A stretch of 5,784 nt of DNA. It comes from JALHTV01 sp049510055 (GTDB lineage Bacteria; Planctomycetota; Phycisphaerae; SM23-33). Each line of letters opens with the position of its first letter. The stretch's first letter is position 1. Shown here piece by piece: positions 1 through 5,782 of the stretch. The stretch is from positions 1-5,784 of the forward strand of contig JBEKZI010000109.1 of assembly GCA_049510055.1 (NCBI GenBank), in the 5' to 3' direction. Below the pieces are notes generated by a model that was not told where the DNA came from, made no database searches, and was given only the letters and a program-made list of their open reading frames with translations. Both the position numbers and the translations under genes were made by a program.

Positions 1-1
1 G

Positions 2-2062
2 CTCAGCCACGCTTCAATCGTCGAGGGGCTGGGCATGAACCTGCTGCGCCTGCTGAGCGACGGCAAGGTGGCGGCGGAGTTCCGCTTCACGCTCCGCCAG
101 GCTAAAGAGGTCGCCAAGTTGCAGCGGCGGCTGGAGCGGCGCCTGGAAGGCAAGGAGGAAATCGCCGCCGAAGAGGAAAGGCCCCGCGGGGAGGAAAAGA
201 AGATTCGCTGCGACAAGTGCGGGCGCGTGATTCCGCCGTGGGCGGAGGTGTGCCCCGCGTGCCTGAGCCGCCGCAAAGTGCTCAGCCGGTTGATGGACTT
301 CGTCAAGCCCTACAAATGGCGGGCGCGAACCGGCATGTTGCTGGCGCTGCTGGCGACGCTTTCTCAACTGGTCCGGCCGTGGATGACCAAGCCGATGATG
401 GACAAGGGGCTGGGCACGGTGGCCGGCGGCAAGCCCAGCTATCTCGTGTTGCTGGGGTATATCCTGGCCATGGCGGGGTTGATGATCTTTTCCGCCGTGG
501 CGGATGCGCTGCGCGAGCGGTTGATGGCCACGCTGGGCTCGCGGATCAGCCGCGACGTCCGCGACCGCACCTACGAGCACCTGCACAAGCTGAGCCTGAG
601 CTTCTTTTCCCGCAAGCCCACCGGCTCCCTGGTGACGCGCGTGACGTCCGACAGCGACCGCATCTGGGATTTTGTCGCCTTCACGAGCACCCAGTTGATC
701 ATCTCCGTGCTGACGGTCGTCGGCGTGGCGGTGGCGCTGTTTGTGATGCGATGGCAGCTGGCGTGCATCGTGCTGCTGCCGATTCCGGTGATGTTTTTTT
801 TGACGATCGTGTTCCACCAGAAGCTGCACCGGGGCTTCGACCGCCTGTGGCACCGCTGGAGCTCGCTGACGGCCGTGGTGGCCGATTCGCTGCCGGGCGT
901 GCGCGTCATCAAGGCCTTCAGCCAGGAGAAGCGCGAGGTCACCCGCTTCGGCGCCAAGAACGCCGACTTCTACCGCGACGAAGTCAGCATGATCACGCTG
1001 TGGACGCTGTTCGGGCCGGTGATGGTGTTCTGCACGCAGGTGGGGGCGCTGCTGGTGTGGATCGTGGGCGGCTGGTGGGTGGTCCGCGACCTGCTGGCCC
1101 ATCGCACGCCGGCCCAGGGCGCCATGACGGCCGGGACGCTGCTGGCCTTCGTGTCCTACATGTGGATGTTCTACAACCCCATCCACATGATCGCGCACAT
1201 GGATCGTATGTTCAATCGGGCGGCCACCAGCGTGCAACGGATCTTCGAAATTCTCGACACCGAACCGGCCATCTTCTCCAAGTCCGAGGCGATGCCGGCC
1301 AAGGCCGTCCGCGGCCAGATCGAGTTGTGTGACGTAAGCTTTAGTTACGACGGCGTCCGCAAGGTGCTCCGCAACGTCAGCCTAAAGGTCGCTCCCGGTG
1401 AGATGGTGGGCCTGGCCGGGCCCAGCGGCGGCGGCAAGACCACCATGGTCAACCTCATCTGCCGCTTCTACGACGTGCTGGAGGGGCGGATCCTCATCGA
1501 CGGCGTGGACGTGCGCGATTACGACATCGAAGAGCTTCGGCGGCGCATCGGCGTGGTGCTCCAGGAGCCGTTCCTGTTCTTCGGCACCGTGGCCGCCAAC
1601 GTCGCCTACGGCAAGCCCGACGCCACGCTGGAAGAGATTATCGCCGCCGCCAAGGCCGCCAACGCCCATGACTTCATCGTCGGCTTCCCTGACGGCTACG
1701 ACACGATGGTCGGCGAACGCGGCCAGACGCTGTCCGGCGGCGAACGCCAGCGCATCAGCATCGCCCGGGCCATCCTGAACAACCCCGCCATCCTCATCCT
1801 GGACGAGGCCACCAGCTCCGTGGACACCCAGACGGAAAAGCTCATCCAGGAGGCCCTCGACCGGCTCATCGCCAACCGCACGACCATCGCCATCGCCCAC
1901 CGGCTGTCCACGCTGCGCAAGGCCGACCGGCTGATTATTCTGGACAAGGGGCAGATCGTCGAGCAGGGCAGCCACGAGGCCCTGGCGACCAAACCCGACG
2001 GCGTCTACGCCAAGCTGCTGAAGATGCAGACCGAGACGCAGTCCATCATCGCCATCGGATAG
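2..2062 (+). CDS. ABC exporter, fused permease and ATPase, with N-terminal zinc ribbon (5' partial)
   Basis: This is a half-size ABC exporter: one membrane domain fused to one ATPase domain, expected to work as a dimer in the inner membrane. Numbering from the Met at 35: four cysteines C59, C62, C73 and C76 form a CxxC-x10-CxxC zinc ribbon. About six hydrophobic segments span roughly 98-380. The nucleotide-binding domain is complete, with Walker A GPSGGGKTT 462-470 (Lys468), Q-loop Gln510, signature LSGGERQ 566-572, Walker B ILILDE ending at Glu591, and switch His622. The frame is open to the left edge, and the residues around the ATG at 35 (VEGLGMNLLRLLSDG) read like the middle of a small beta-rich, possibly PH-like, domain. 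I therefore treat the gene as truncated by the window. A GAGGG six to seven bases before that ATG leaves 35 as an alternative start. The substrate cannot be told from sequence. The facing DUF1854 gene places it in the exporter family that accompanies DUF1854 proteins, called cyanophycin metabolism-associated in some proteobacteria, but no cyanophycin gene is visible here. Confidence 0.93.
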   Translation, partial: LSHASIVEGLGMNLLRLLSDGKVAAEFRFTLRQAKEVAKLQRRLERRLEGKEEIAAEEERPRGEEKKIRCDKCGRVIPPWAEVCPACLSRRKVLSRLMDFVKPYKWRARTGMLLALLATLSQLVRPWMTKPMMDKGLGTVAGGKPSYLVLLGYILAMAGLMIFSAVADALRERLMATLGSRISRDVRDRTYEHLHKLSLSFFSRKPTGSLVTRVTSDSDRIWDFVAFTSTQLIISVLTVVGVAVALFVMRWQLACIVLLPIPVMFFLTIVFHQKLHRGFDRLWHRWSSLTAVVADSLPGVRVIKAFSQEKREVTRFGAKNADFYRDEVSMITLWTLFGPVMVFCTQVGALLVWIVGGWWVVRDLLAHRTPAQGAMTAGTLLAFVSYMWMFYNPIHMIAHMDRMFNRAATSVQRIFEILDTEPAIFSKSEAMPAKAVRGQIELCDVSFSYDGVRKVLRNVSLKVAPGEMVGLAGPSGGGKTTMVNLICRFYDVLEGRILIDGVDVRDYDIEELRRRIGVVLQEPFLFFGTVAANVAYGKPDATLEEIIAAAKAANAHDFIVGFPDGYDTMVGERGQTLSGGERQRISIARAILNNPAILILDEATSSVDTQTEKLIQEALDRLIANRTTIAIAHRLSTLRKADRLIILDKGQIVEQGSHEALATKPDGVYAKLLKMQTETQSIIAIG

Positions 2063-2084
2063 CGGTTCGATTCCCCTACGCACT

Positions 2085-2106
2085 TGGTTCGACTTCGCTC
2101 ACCACA
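2085..2106 (+). repeat. Short dispersed repeat, core TTCGACTTCGCTCACC (copy 1)
   Basis: This 22-bp unit lies 22 bp after the ABC exporter stop codon. It matches 21 of 22 positions with 5531-5552, which is inside the FGE/sialidase gene; the single difference is C versus T in ACTTYGCT. The resemblance to TTCGACTTCGCTCA-type repeats scattered through other bacterial genomes is from memory and was not searched. Its role is unknown. Confidence 0.7.
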
Positions 2107-2120
2107 AGCCGCACTACGAT

Positions 2121-2144
2121 CCGGCTTCGCTAAAGCTACGCCGG
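2121..2144 (+). repeat. 24-bp imperfect palindromic element (copy 1)
   Basis: The element begins CCGGC, has the core GCTAAAGC and ends GCCGG. Folded on itself it pairs at 9 of 11 positions around an AA centre, with two mismatches. A perfect copy in the opposite orientation lies at 3994-4017. Allowing two flanking bases before and seven after, the match extends to 30 of 33 positions. It sits 58 bp past the ABC exporter stop and 19 bp past the stop of the convergent DUF1854 gene. It may be a REP-like element that folds at mRNA 3' ends, but no T-run follows, so it is not a classical intrinsic terminator. Confidence 0.8.
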
Positions 2145-2163
2145 ACAGGCCTTCGACCTTCTG

Positions 2164-2700
2164 TTAGAAATATTCCTCCAGCCACTTTCGGCTGGCGTGG
2201 TCCAGGGCGTTCAGGTCGGTCAGCTCGTAGGTGTTGCCGTCGGCGTCGCGGAACAGCGCGCGGCTGTTGGACAGCAGCCGCACGTCGTCGCGGCTGCGGA
2301 TTTGGAAGGTCACTTCGCCGCGGTCGGTCTGGGCGGTGATGGAGATGACGCCGAACTCGTTCTTATAGTTGACGATCCGGCGGATCTTGGGGTCGAAGAC
2401 CTTGCCGGCCAGTTCCTGCTGGACGATCTGGCGGCTGGCGGGGTCCAGCTCGTCCAGCGTCCGCAGCAGGGCCAGCTCCTTGCCTTCCTTGTCGCGGATG
2501 GAGACGTAGACGCCCGGCAGCGACCAGGGGAAGCAGCGGGCCACGCGGGCGTCGACGACGGGAGCGTCCTTGCCGTCCATCTGCACCACCAATTGCCCGG
2601 CCTCGTTGCGAGTAATCTTCATCGTCACGGCCTGTTCCCTCACCGGCCAGTACTGACCGGCAGTTTCCATCGAATGCGTAATCTCCACCGGGGACGTCAC
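2164..2700 (-). CDS. DUF1854 family protein, partner of the ABC exporter family
   Basis: The 178-residue product matches DUF1854 as I remember the family. The conserved features are RCFPWSLP (55-62), a stretch about a KEGKELALL strand and a LDELDPASR helix, PKIRRI (104-109), TDRGEVTFQ (from 125), RDDVRLL (137-143), and the closing helix HASRKWLEEYF (168-178). No signal peptide or membrane segment is visible, so it is probably cytoplasmic. Its biochemical role is unknown. Genes of this family are repeatedly found beside ABC exporters like the one it faces here, which suggests an accessory or regulatory function. I chose the GTG at 2700 because GGAGG lies six bases upstream, and the likely promoter would begin transcription near 2726. 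The in-frame TTG at 2727 would then fall at or before the transcript start. In-frame ATGs at 2670 and 2622 are alternatives with poorer spacing; the conserved domain does not decide among them. An ATG-TTG-TGA triplet overlaps the GTG start but has no usable ribosome site. Confidence 0.88.
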   Translation of the reverse strand: MTSPVEITHSMETAGQYWPVREQAVTMKITRNEAGQLVVQMDGKDAPVVDARVARCFPWSLPGVYVSIRDKEGKELALLRTLDELDPASRQIVQQELAGKVFDPKIRRIVNYKNEFGVISITAQTDRGEVTFQIRSRDDVRLLSNSRALFRDADGNTYELTDLNALDHASRKWLEEYF

Positions 2701-2706
2701 AACATG

Positions 2707-2711
2707 CCTCC
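2707..2711 (-). promoter_or_regulatory. Ribosome binding site GGAGG for the DUF1854 gene
   Basis: On the minus strand GGAGG is followed by six bases (CATGTT) and then GTG. This spacing is near ideal and decides the GTG start over the upstream TTG and the downstream ATGs. Confidence 0.65.
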
Positions 2712-2732
2712 ATCCACTTGTGGGCAAGAGGC

Positions 2733-2761
2733 ATTATACCCACTTCGCACCACGGTTTGAA
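2733..2761 (-). promoter_or_regulatory. Sigma-70-type promoter for the DUF1854 gene
   Basis: Reading the minus strand, TTCAAA (-35, 4 of 6 consensus) is followed by exactly 17 bases and then a perfect TATAAT (-10). Transcription would start near 2726, giving a leader of about 26 bases that includes the GGAGG ribosome site. The DUF1854 gene is therefore probably transcribed on its own. No operator is evident. Confidence 0.65.
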
Positions 2762-2828
2762 GCATTCCCCTGAGGCCTCGTCTTTGAGAAGTTTCTCGCC
2801 GGATCCTCCGGTTTTCCCCCGATTTTCC

Positions 2829-2857
2829 TTGGCACAGAAAGGGAAGCGCGGTAACAT
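2829..2857 (+). promoter_or_regulatory. Possible sigma-70-type promoter for the cysteine peptidase-like gene
   Basis: TTGGCA (5 of 6 to the -35 consensus) is followed by a 17-base spacer and TAACAT (4 of 6 to the -10 consensus). Transcription would start near 2864, leaving an untranslated leader of about 196 bases before the ATG at 3060. The match is weaker than that of the divergent promoter, and a promoter nearer the gene cannot be excluded. Confidence 0.4.
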
Positions 2858-2865
2858 ACTCGCCG

Positions 2866-2932
2866 CTTCGACCTCCGCCCAGGAAGCAGCGGAGTTTGTT
2901 CTAAGTCGAAGGGTGAGTGCGTTCTCGCTCAC
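2866..2932 (+). other. Predicted hairpins in the leader of the peptidase-like gene
   Basis: Two stem-loops follow the possible promoter. In the first, CTTCGAC+CTCCGC (2866-2878) pairs with GCGGAG (2889-2894) and GTCGAAG (2905-2911). This gives 13 base pairs with a 10-base loop and a 10-base bulge on the 3' side. In the second, GTGAG (2913-2917) pairs with CTCAC (2928-2932), and an inner CG/CG pairing closes a TTCT loop. No T-run follows either, so they are not terminators. The rest of the gap (2933-3047) shows nothing I can identify. Confidence 0.4.
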
Positions 2933-3047
2933 TCGCACCTGCCCCAGGCCTCCCCGGCCGAGTTTCCCCAACGTGTTCCTGTCTGATCGGTGCGGATGCT
3001 TGGCATTCGTACAGACGGGGTCGTCTCCATCGAAGTGGGATAGCAGA

Positions 3048-3053
3048 AAGGAG
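3048..3053 (+). promoter_or_regulatory. Ribosome binding site AAGGAG for the peptidase-like gene
   Basis: AAGGAG lies six bases before the ATG at 3060. It sets the start there, immediately before a good signal peptide, and rejects the long in-frame extension that reaches back to a TTG at 2718. Confidence 0.85.
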
Positions 3054-3059
3054 CAAGGG

Positions 3060-3839
3060 ATGAAAATTCGGTTTGTGTCTATTATGGCTATGGCTCTTGT
3101 CATGCTGTGGGGCGTGCCGGCGGCTTGGGCTCTCTACGTCTGGGATGTGGAGATACCGCCCAGCGAGTACGGGCATCAAGATCAAAATGACGCGAACATT
3201 AAGTACGGCAGCACTGCTTGCGTTCCTACGTCCGTCGTCAATTCTTTTGCGTATCTCGAGACTCAGTACGGTGTCACCGACCTGTTCGACGGGAATATGA
3301 CGACGACGATCAACAAGCTTGGTCAGAGGATGAACCTAGACGCCAACGGGGTCTCGAGAGCGGACTTTGCCCTCGGCGTGAAATCCTGGCTTGGCGACCA
3401 CGGGGATGGGGAGGTCTTCATGACCGGGAAGGACCCCGCGGGTGCCGGCGGCCTGACCACAGGGATACCGGATTGGTGGTACATCTACGACTTGTTAGAT
3501 AAGGGTTACGATGTTGAAGCGGGATTTGTTTGGACAAACGGCAATGGCGGTCACTGCGTTGCCGTGACCGGTCTCCTTTTCGATGACACCAACGATAATG
3601 GAATCCTTGACGCCGGTGAGTACGCCGACCTTGGTTTCATGGACCCCTGGAACGGGGTGGAACTCACCGGGACGCTTGCGGTGGATGCCAACGGCTACTT
3701 GAGATTGACGTACAGCGGAGGGGGAGCTGGCAACGGAGGAACGGGCATCATTACCACCGTTGTGGCGGAGATTCCCGAGCCGCTGACGCTCTTCACGTTG
3801 GCCATGGGCGGCTGGGCCCTCCTGAGAAAGAAAAAATAG
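3060..3839 (+). CDS. Secreted papain-fold (C39/C66-like) cysteine peptidase homologue with PEP-CTERM tail
   Basis: The 259-residue product has a signal peptide (1-24; Lys/Arg start, hydrophobic core, likely cleavage after AWA). A C39/C66-like domain follows: nucleophile Cys54 in TACVPTS, His165 in GGHCVAV, and a candidate third residue Asp195 in MDPWNG. An EF-hand-type calcium loop, DTNDNGILDAGE (176-187, with Asp176, Asn178, Asn180, Asp184 and Glu187 at ligand positions), lies between His and Asp. The C-terminus is a PEP-CTERM sorting signal: IPEP (238-241), a hydrophobic segment 242-255, and RKKK (256-259). Such proteins are normally processed by an exosortase and released or anchored outside the cell; no exosortase gene is visible here. 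Lys48 occupies the position six residues before Cys54 where papain-type enzymes have the oxyanion-hole Gln, so activity is uncertain. The gene looks less GC-rich than its neighbours: bases 3181-3240 have 30 G/C of 60, against 43 of 60 at 1681-1740 in the ABC gene. It is probably transcribed alone and ends at a strong terminator. The substrate is unknown. Confidence 0.82.
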   Translation: MKIRFVSIMAMALVMLWGVPAAWALYVWDVEIPPSEYGHQDQNDANIKYGSTACVPTSVVNSFAYLETQYGVTDLFDGNMTTTINKLGQRMNLDANGVSRADFALGVKSWLGDHGDGEVFMTGKDPAGAGGLTTGIPDWWYIYDLLDKGYDVEAGFVWTNGNGGHCVAVTGLLFDDTNDNGILDAGEYADLGFMDPWNGVELTGTLAVDANGYLRLTYSGGGAGNGGTGIITTVVAEIPEPLTLFTLAMGGWALLRKKK

Positions 3840-3865
3840 AGCCTGAAAAATTTTCTCGATCTGTG

Positions 3866-3897
3866 AATGGGCGGCCCTTTGGGGCCGCCCATTTTTT
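3866..3897 (+). terminator. Rho-independent terminator of the peptidase-like gene
   Basis: A perfect 12-bp stem, AATGGGCGGCCC (3866-3877) with its complement at 3882-3893, encloses the loop TTTG. It is followed by a T-run reaching 3897. It begins 27 bases after the stop codon. It acts on the plus strand; the minus strand lacks the T-run. Confidence 0.93.
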
Positions 3898-3927
3898 GCG
3901 CGGAAACGAGCTGCCGCGCAAGGTCAT

Positions 3928-3939
3928 CCTTTCGAAAGG
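3928..3939. other. Perfect 12-bp palindrome CCTTTCGAAAGG
   Basis: The sequence is fully self-complementary and lies between the terminator and the repeat block, downstream of both flanking genes. That position argues against an operator. It may be chance or part of a degraded repeat. Confidence 0.4.
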
Positions 3940-3961
3940 GGCTATTCTGCGAGGAGGGCAT

Positions 3962-3993
3962 GCAAGATCCCTGGTCCCGAATCCCAGGCTTGC
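3962..3993. other. Hairpin abutting the 24-bp palindromic element
   Basis: GCAAG (3962-3966) pairs with CTTGC (3989-3993), and CCTGG (3970-3974) pairs with CCAGG (3984-3988). There is a three-base bulge and a nine-base loop. The 24-bp element begins at the next base, so the two form one structured block past the stop of the minus-strand FGE/sialidase gene. No T-run is present on either strand. Confidence 0.5.
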
Positions 3994-4017
3994 CCGGCGT
4001 AGCTTTAGCGAAGCCGG
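3994..4017 (-). repeat. 24-bp imperfect palindromic element (copy 2)
   Basis: This is a perfect reverse-complement copy of 2121-2144. On the minus strand it starts four bases after the stop of the FGE/sialidase gene. It therefore has the same orientation relative to that gene as copy 1 has relative to the ABC exporter gene. The flanking bases also match (30 of 33 in all), which points to a shared mobile or dispersed unit rather than chance. Confidence 0.8.
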
Positions 4018-4021
4018 GTCC

Positions 4022-5782
4022 CTAGTCTTTGAGCGTTCCCTCTTGGAACTCGTGTTGGCTGATTAATTGCCCCGTGTAATCCCACAGCGTGGCCGGGCCG
4101 CAGGCCAGGTGGCCGCGCCATGTGGACTGCGACTTCATCCGCCCGTCGGGCCAGTATTGCGTCCAGACGCTGGTGCCATCGTCGCGGTGCTCCCACTGCC
4201 ATTGCACCTGCCCGTCGGCGGACCGGTATGTTTCCGTGCCGATCTTTCGGCCGGCCCGCCAGGTGGCCTGATACTGCTTGGCGCCGCTTTCGTAGAACCA
4301 GCTCTCCTCACCCTCCAGCAGCCAGCGGCCGTCGCTGGCCCGCCCGCCGCTGTAGATGCACCGCGTCCGGCCATTGGAGTGCTTTTCCTCGAACGTCTCG
4401 GCCTTGGGCACCGAGATGGGCGCGTCGGCGGGCAGCCCCGCGGCCGGGTCGAGGATCCAAGCCTCATTGAGCTCAAAGTGCAGGCAGGGATGGTTGATCG
4501 TGGTGATCAGGTGGATGACACCGTCGTCGCTCTGGACGGCCACGGCGTAGCCGATCGTGGCGTCGTTGTGGGCGGCCTTGCCCCAGCCGAGCCGGGGCGG
4601 CAGCACGTTGCCCTTGTGCGGCTGGGCGCCGGCCAGCGGCTTGATGCGCCACGTCTTGCCCTCATCCTCGCTGAGGGCTACGAACGACCCCCGCTGCCTG
4701 ACGCCCGCCGGCTGGCGGTTGGTCTTGCTCTGGAAGTCGCTGGCGAAGAACAGCCGCCCGCTGGCCAGCCGCAGCAGGGCCGGCCGCTGGTTGCCGGCCA
4801 GGGCGGGGAAGGGCGACTTGCTGACTTGCCAGCTCTTGCCGCCGTCGCGGGAGAGGGACTGCGGCATCCAGCCGTCGATGTCGGTGTTCTTGCCGCCCAG
4901 GCCCAGGATGGTACCGTCTTTCAGCAGGACGAAGGCGGTGTGGCGCCCGCCGGTCCGGCCGCCGGTGTCGAACCACGTTTGGCCGTTGTCGCGGCTGGCC
5001 CAGAGCACCGACGTGCCGCCCACGCCGTCGCCGGCCAGGTAGATCGTCCCGGCCGCGTCGCAGTCGCGAAAAGCGCTGGCAATCGGCTGGGAGGTTTGCG
5101 GGCCTAAGCGGCCGGCGATCAGGGGGAACTTCACCTCGTCCCACGTGGCGCCGCTGTCGCGCGACGAGCACCACTTGAACGGCACGCCGTTCAGCCCCAC
5201 CCCGCCGGTGACCAGGTGAAGCACGCCGCCGTCGTTCCACAGCAAGGCGCCTTCCTCCGTCACGTCGGGGAAGTCCAGGAGCAGGTCGGGCCAGTCCCAG
5301 CGGTCGGCGCCGTGCCGCAACCGCGTGGCGATGTAGGCGACGTTGGGCAGGTACTCGGTGCTGGAGGAGCTGGCGGTGAAGTGCACGGCCAGCAGGTCGC
5401 CGTTGGGGCAGACGGCCAGGCCGGGGCTGTGATTGTGCCCCAGGATGCCCGGGTGCATGCCCACGAGGCCTGCGTGGCCGGCGGGCTGATTCTCCGGCGG
5501 GACCGGCAGCATCGGCCGGACGCGGAAGTGTGGTTCGACTTTGCTCACCACAGGCGGCCTGGCCGGCTCGGGGCCGACGGCCATCCCAGCCGCCGGACCG
5601 CGGACGCAGCGCTGCACGAACGGCGTGTCGGCGGGATAGGGTTGGGTCTGCGGCATCCCGGCCTGGACCACGCGGAAGCCGACGTAGTGGCCCTCGTGCT
5701 CCGGGCCGTCTTGGGGAGGCTGGTCCACGTTCCACCACGGCTGCTGCAAGCGGGCCTGGCGGCGAGGCTCGAACTCGCTACC
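4022..5782 (-). CDS. FGE/SUMF1 domain – Asp-box sialidase-like propeller – MORN/YwqK-like repeat fusion (5' partial)
   Basis: The frame is open to the right edge, so the N-terminus is missing. The first possible start, a TTG at 5749, falls inside a conserved domain and is not credible. Numbering from that codon, residues before 1 (GSEFEP) to 28 end in GHYVGFRVVQ, the closing signature of FGE-sulfatase/SUMF1 domains. A Pro-rich linker (about 30-90) follows. Residues 100-435 form a sialidase-type propeller with four Asp-boxes: SRDSGATW (from 196), SRDNGQTW (252), SRDGGKSW (300) and SEDEGKTW (360). Residues 477-575 hold four turns spaced 23-24 residues apart (ESGAKQ, ADGQVQ, PDGRMK, YTGQLI), typical of MORN_2/YwqK-type repeats. 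Many bacterial SUMF1 homologues do not modify sulfatases, and Asp-box propellers are not always glycosidases, so catalytic activity is unproven. A role in carbohydrate recognition or at the cell surface is an inference. The linker contains a short dispersed repeat at 5531-5552. Confidence 0.85.
   Translation of the reverse strand, partial: GSEFEPRRQARLQQPWWNVDQPPQDGPEHEGHYVGFRVVQAGMPQTQPYPADTPFVQRCVRGPAAGMAVGPEPARPPVVSKVEPHFRVRPMLPVPPENQPAGHAGLVGMHPGILGHNHSPGLAVCPNGDLLAVHFTASSSSTEYLPNVAYIATRLRHGADRWDWPDLLLDFPDVTEEGALLWNDGGVLHLVTGGVGLNGVPFKWCSSRDSGATWDEVKFPLIAGRLGPQTSQPIASAFRDCDAAGTIYLAGDGVGGTSVLWASRDNGQTWFDTGGRTGGRHTAFVLLKDGTILGLGGKNTDIDGWMPQSLSRDGGKSWQVSKSPFPALAGNQRPALLRLASGRLFFASDFQSKTNRQPAGVRQRGSFVALSEDEGKTWRIKPLAGAQPHKGNVLPPRLGWGKAAHNDATIGYAVAVQSDDGVIHLITTINHPCLHFELNEAWILDPAAGLPADAPISVPKAETFEEKHSNGRTRCIYSGGRASDGRWLLEGEESWFYESGAKQYQATWRAGRKIGTETYRSADGQVQWQWEHRDDGTSVWTQYWPDGRMKSQSTWRGHLACGPATLWDYTGQLISQHEFQEGTLKD
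5531..5552 (+). repeat. Short dispersed repeat, core TTCGACTTTGCTCACC (copy 2, inside a gene)
   Basis: This copy matches 21 of 22 positions with 2085-2106, in the same window orientation. It lies within the minus-strand FGE/sialidase gene and is read as VVSKVEP in the linker between the FGE and propeller domains. Its length is not a multiple of three, yet the frame is intact, so any insertion must have included other bases or been adjusted. Confidence 0.6.

Noticed and set aside
14..1237. Long minus-strand open frame opposite the ABC exporter
   Set aside because: Its product is rich in His, Arg, Gln and Ala with no recognisable domain, as expected from the antisense frame of a GC-rich gene. 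The plus-strand frame contains every ABC motif.
2064..2078. GGTTCGATTCCCC-like stretch resembling a tRNA T-arm
   Set aside because: The flanking bases do not pair into a T-stem, and there is no acceptor, D-arm or anticodon arm around it. It is probably chance.
2121..2144. Reading the palindromic element as an intrinsic terminator for the convergent pair
   Set aside because: The stem has two mismatches and no T-run follows on either strand, unlike the clear terminator at 3866-3897.
2718..3059. N-terminal extension of the peptidase-like gene back to a TTG
   Set aside because: It overlaps the promoters and leader, lacks a ribosome site and would bury the signal peptide. The ATG at 3060 has AAGGAG at six bases.
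4067..5107. Plus-strand open frame of 346 codons within the FGE/sialidase gene
   Set aside because: The product is low-complexity Ala/Gly/Pro/Val/Arg. The opposite strand carries four Asp-boxes and the repeat region, so this is a GC-driven shadow.
5747..5749. TTG as the start of the FGE/sialidase gene
   Set aside because: It falls within the conserved end of the FGE domain, the frame continues to the window edge, and no ribosome site precedes it.
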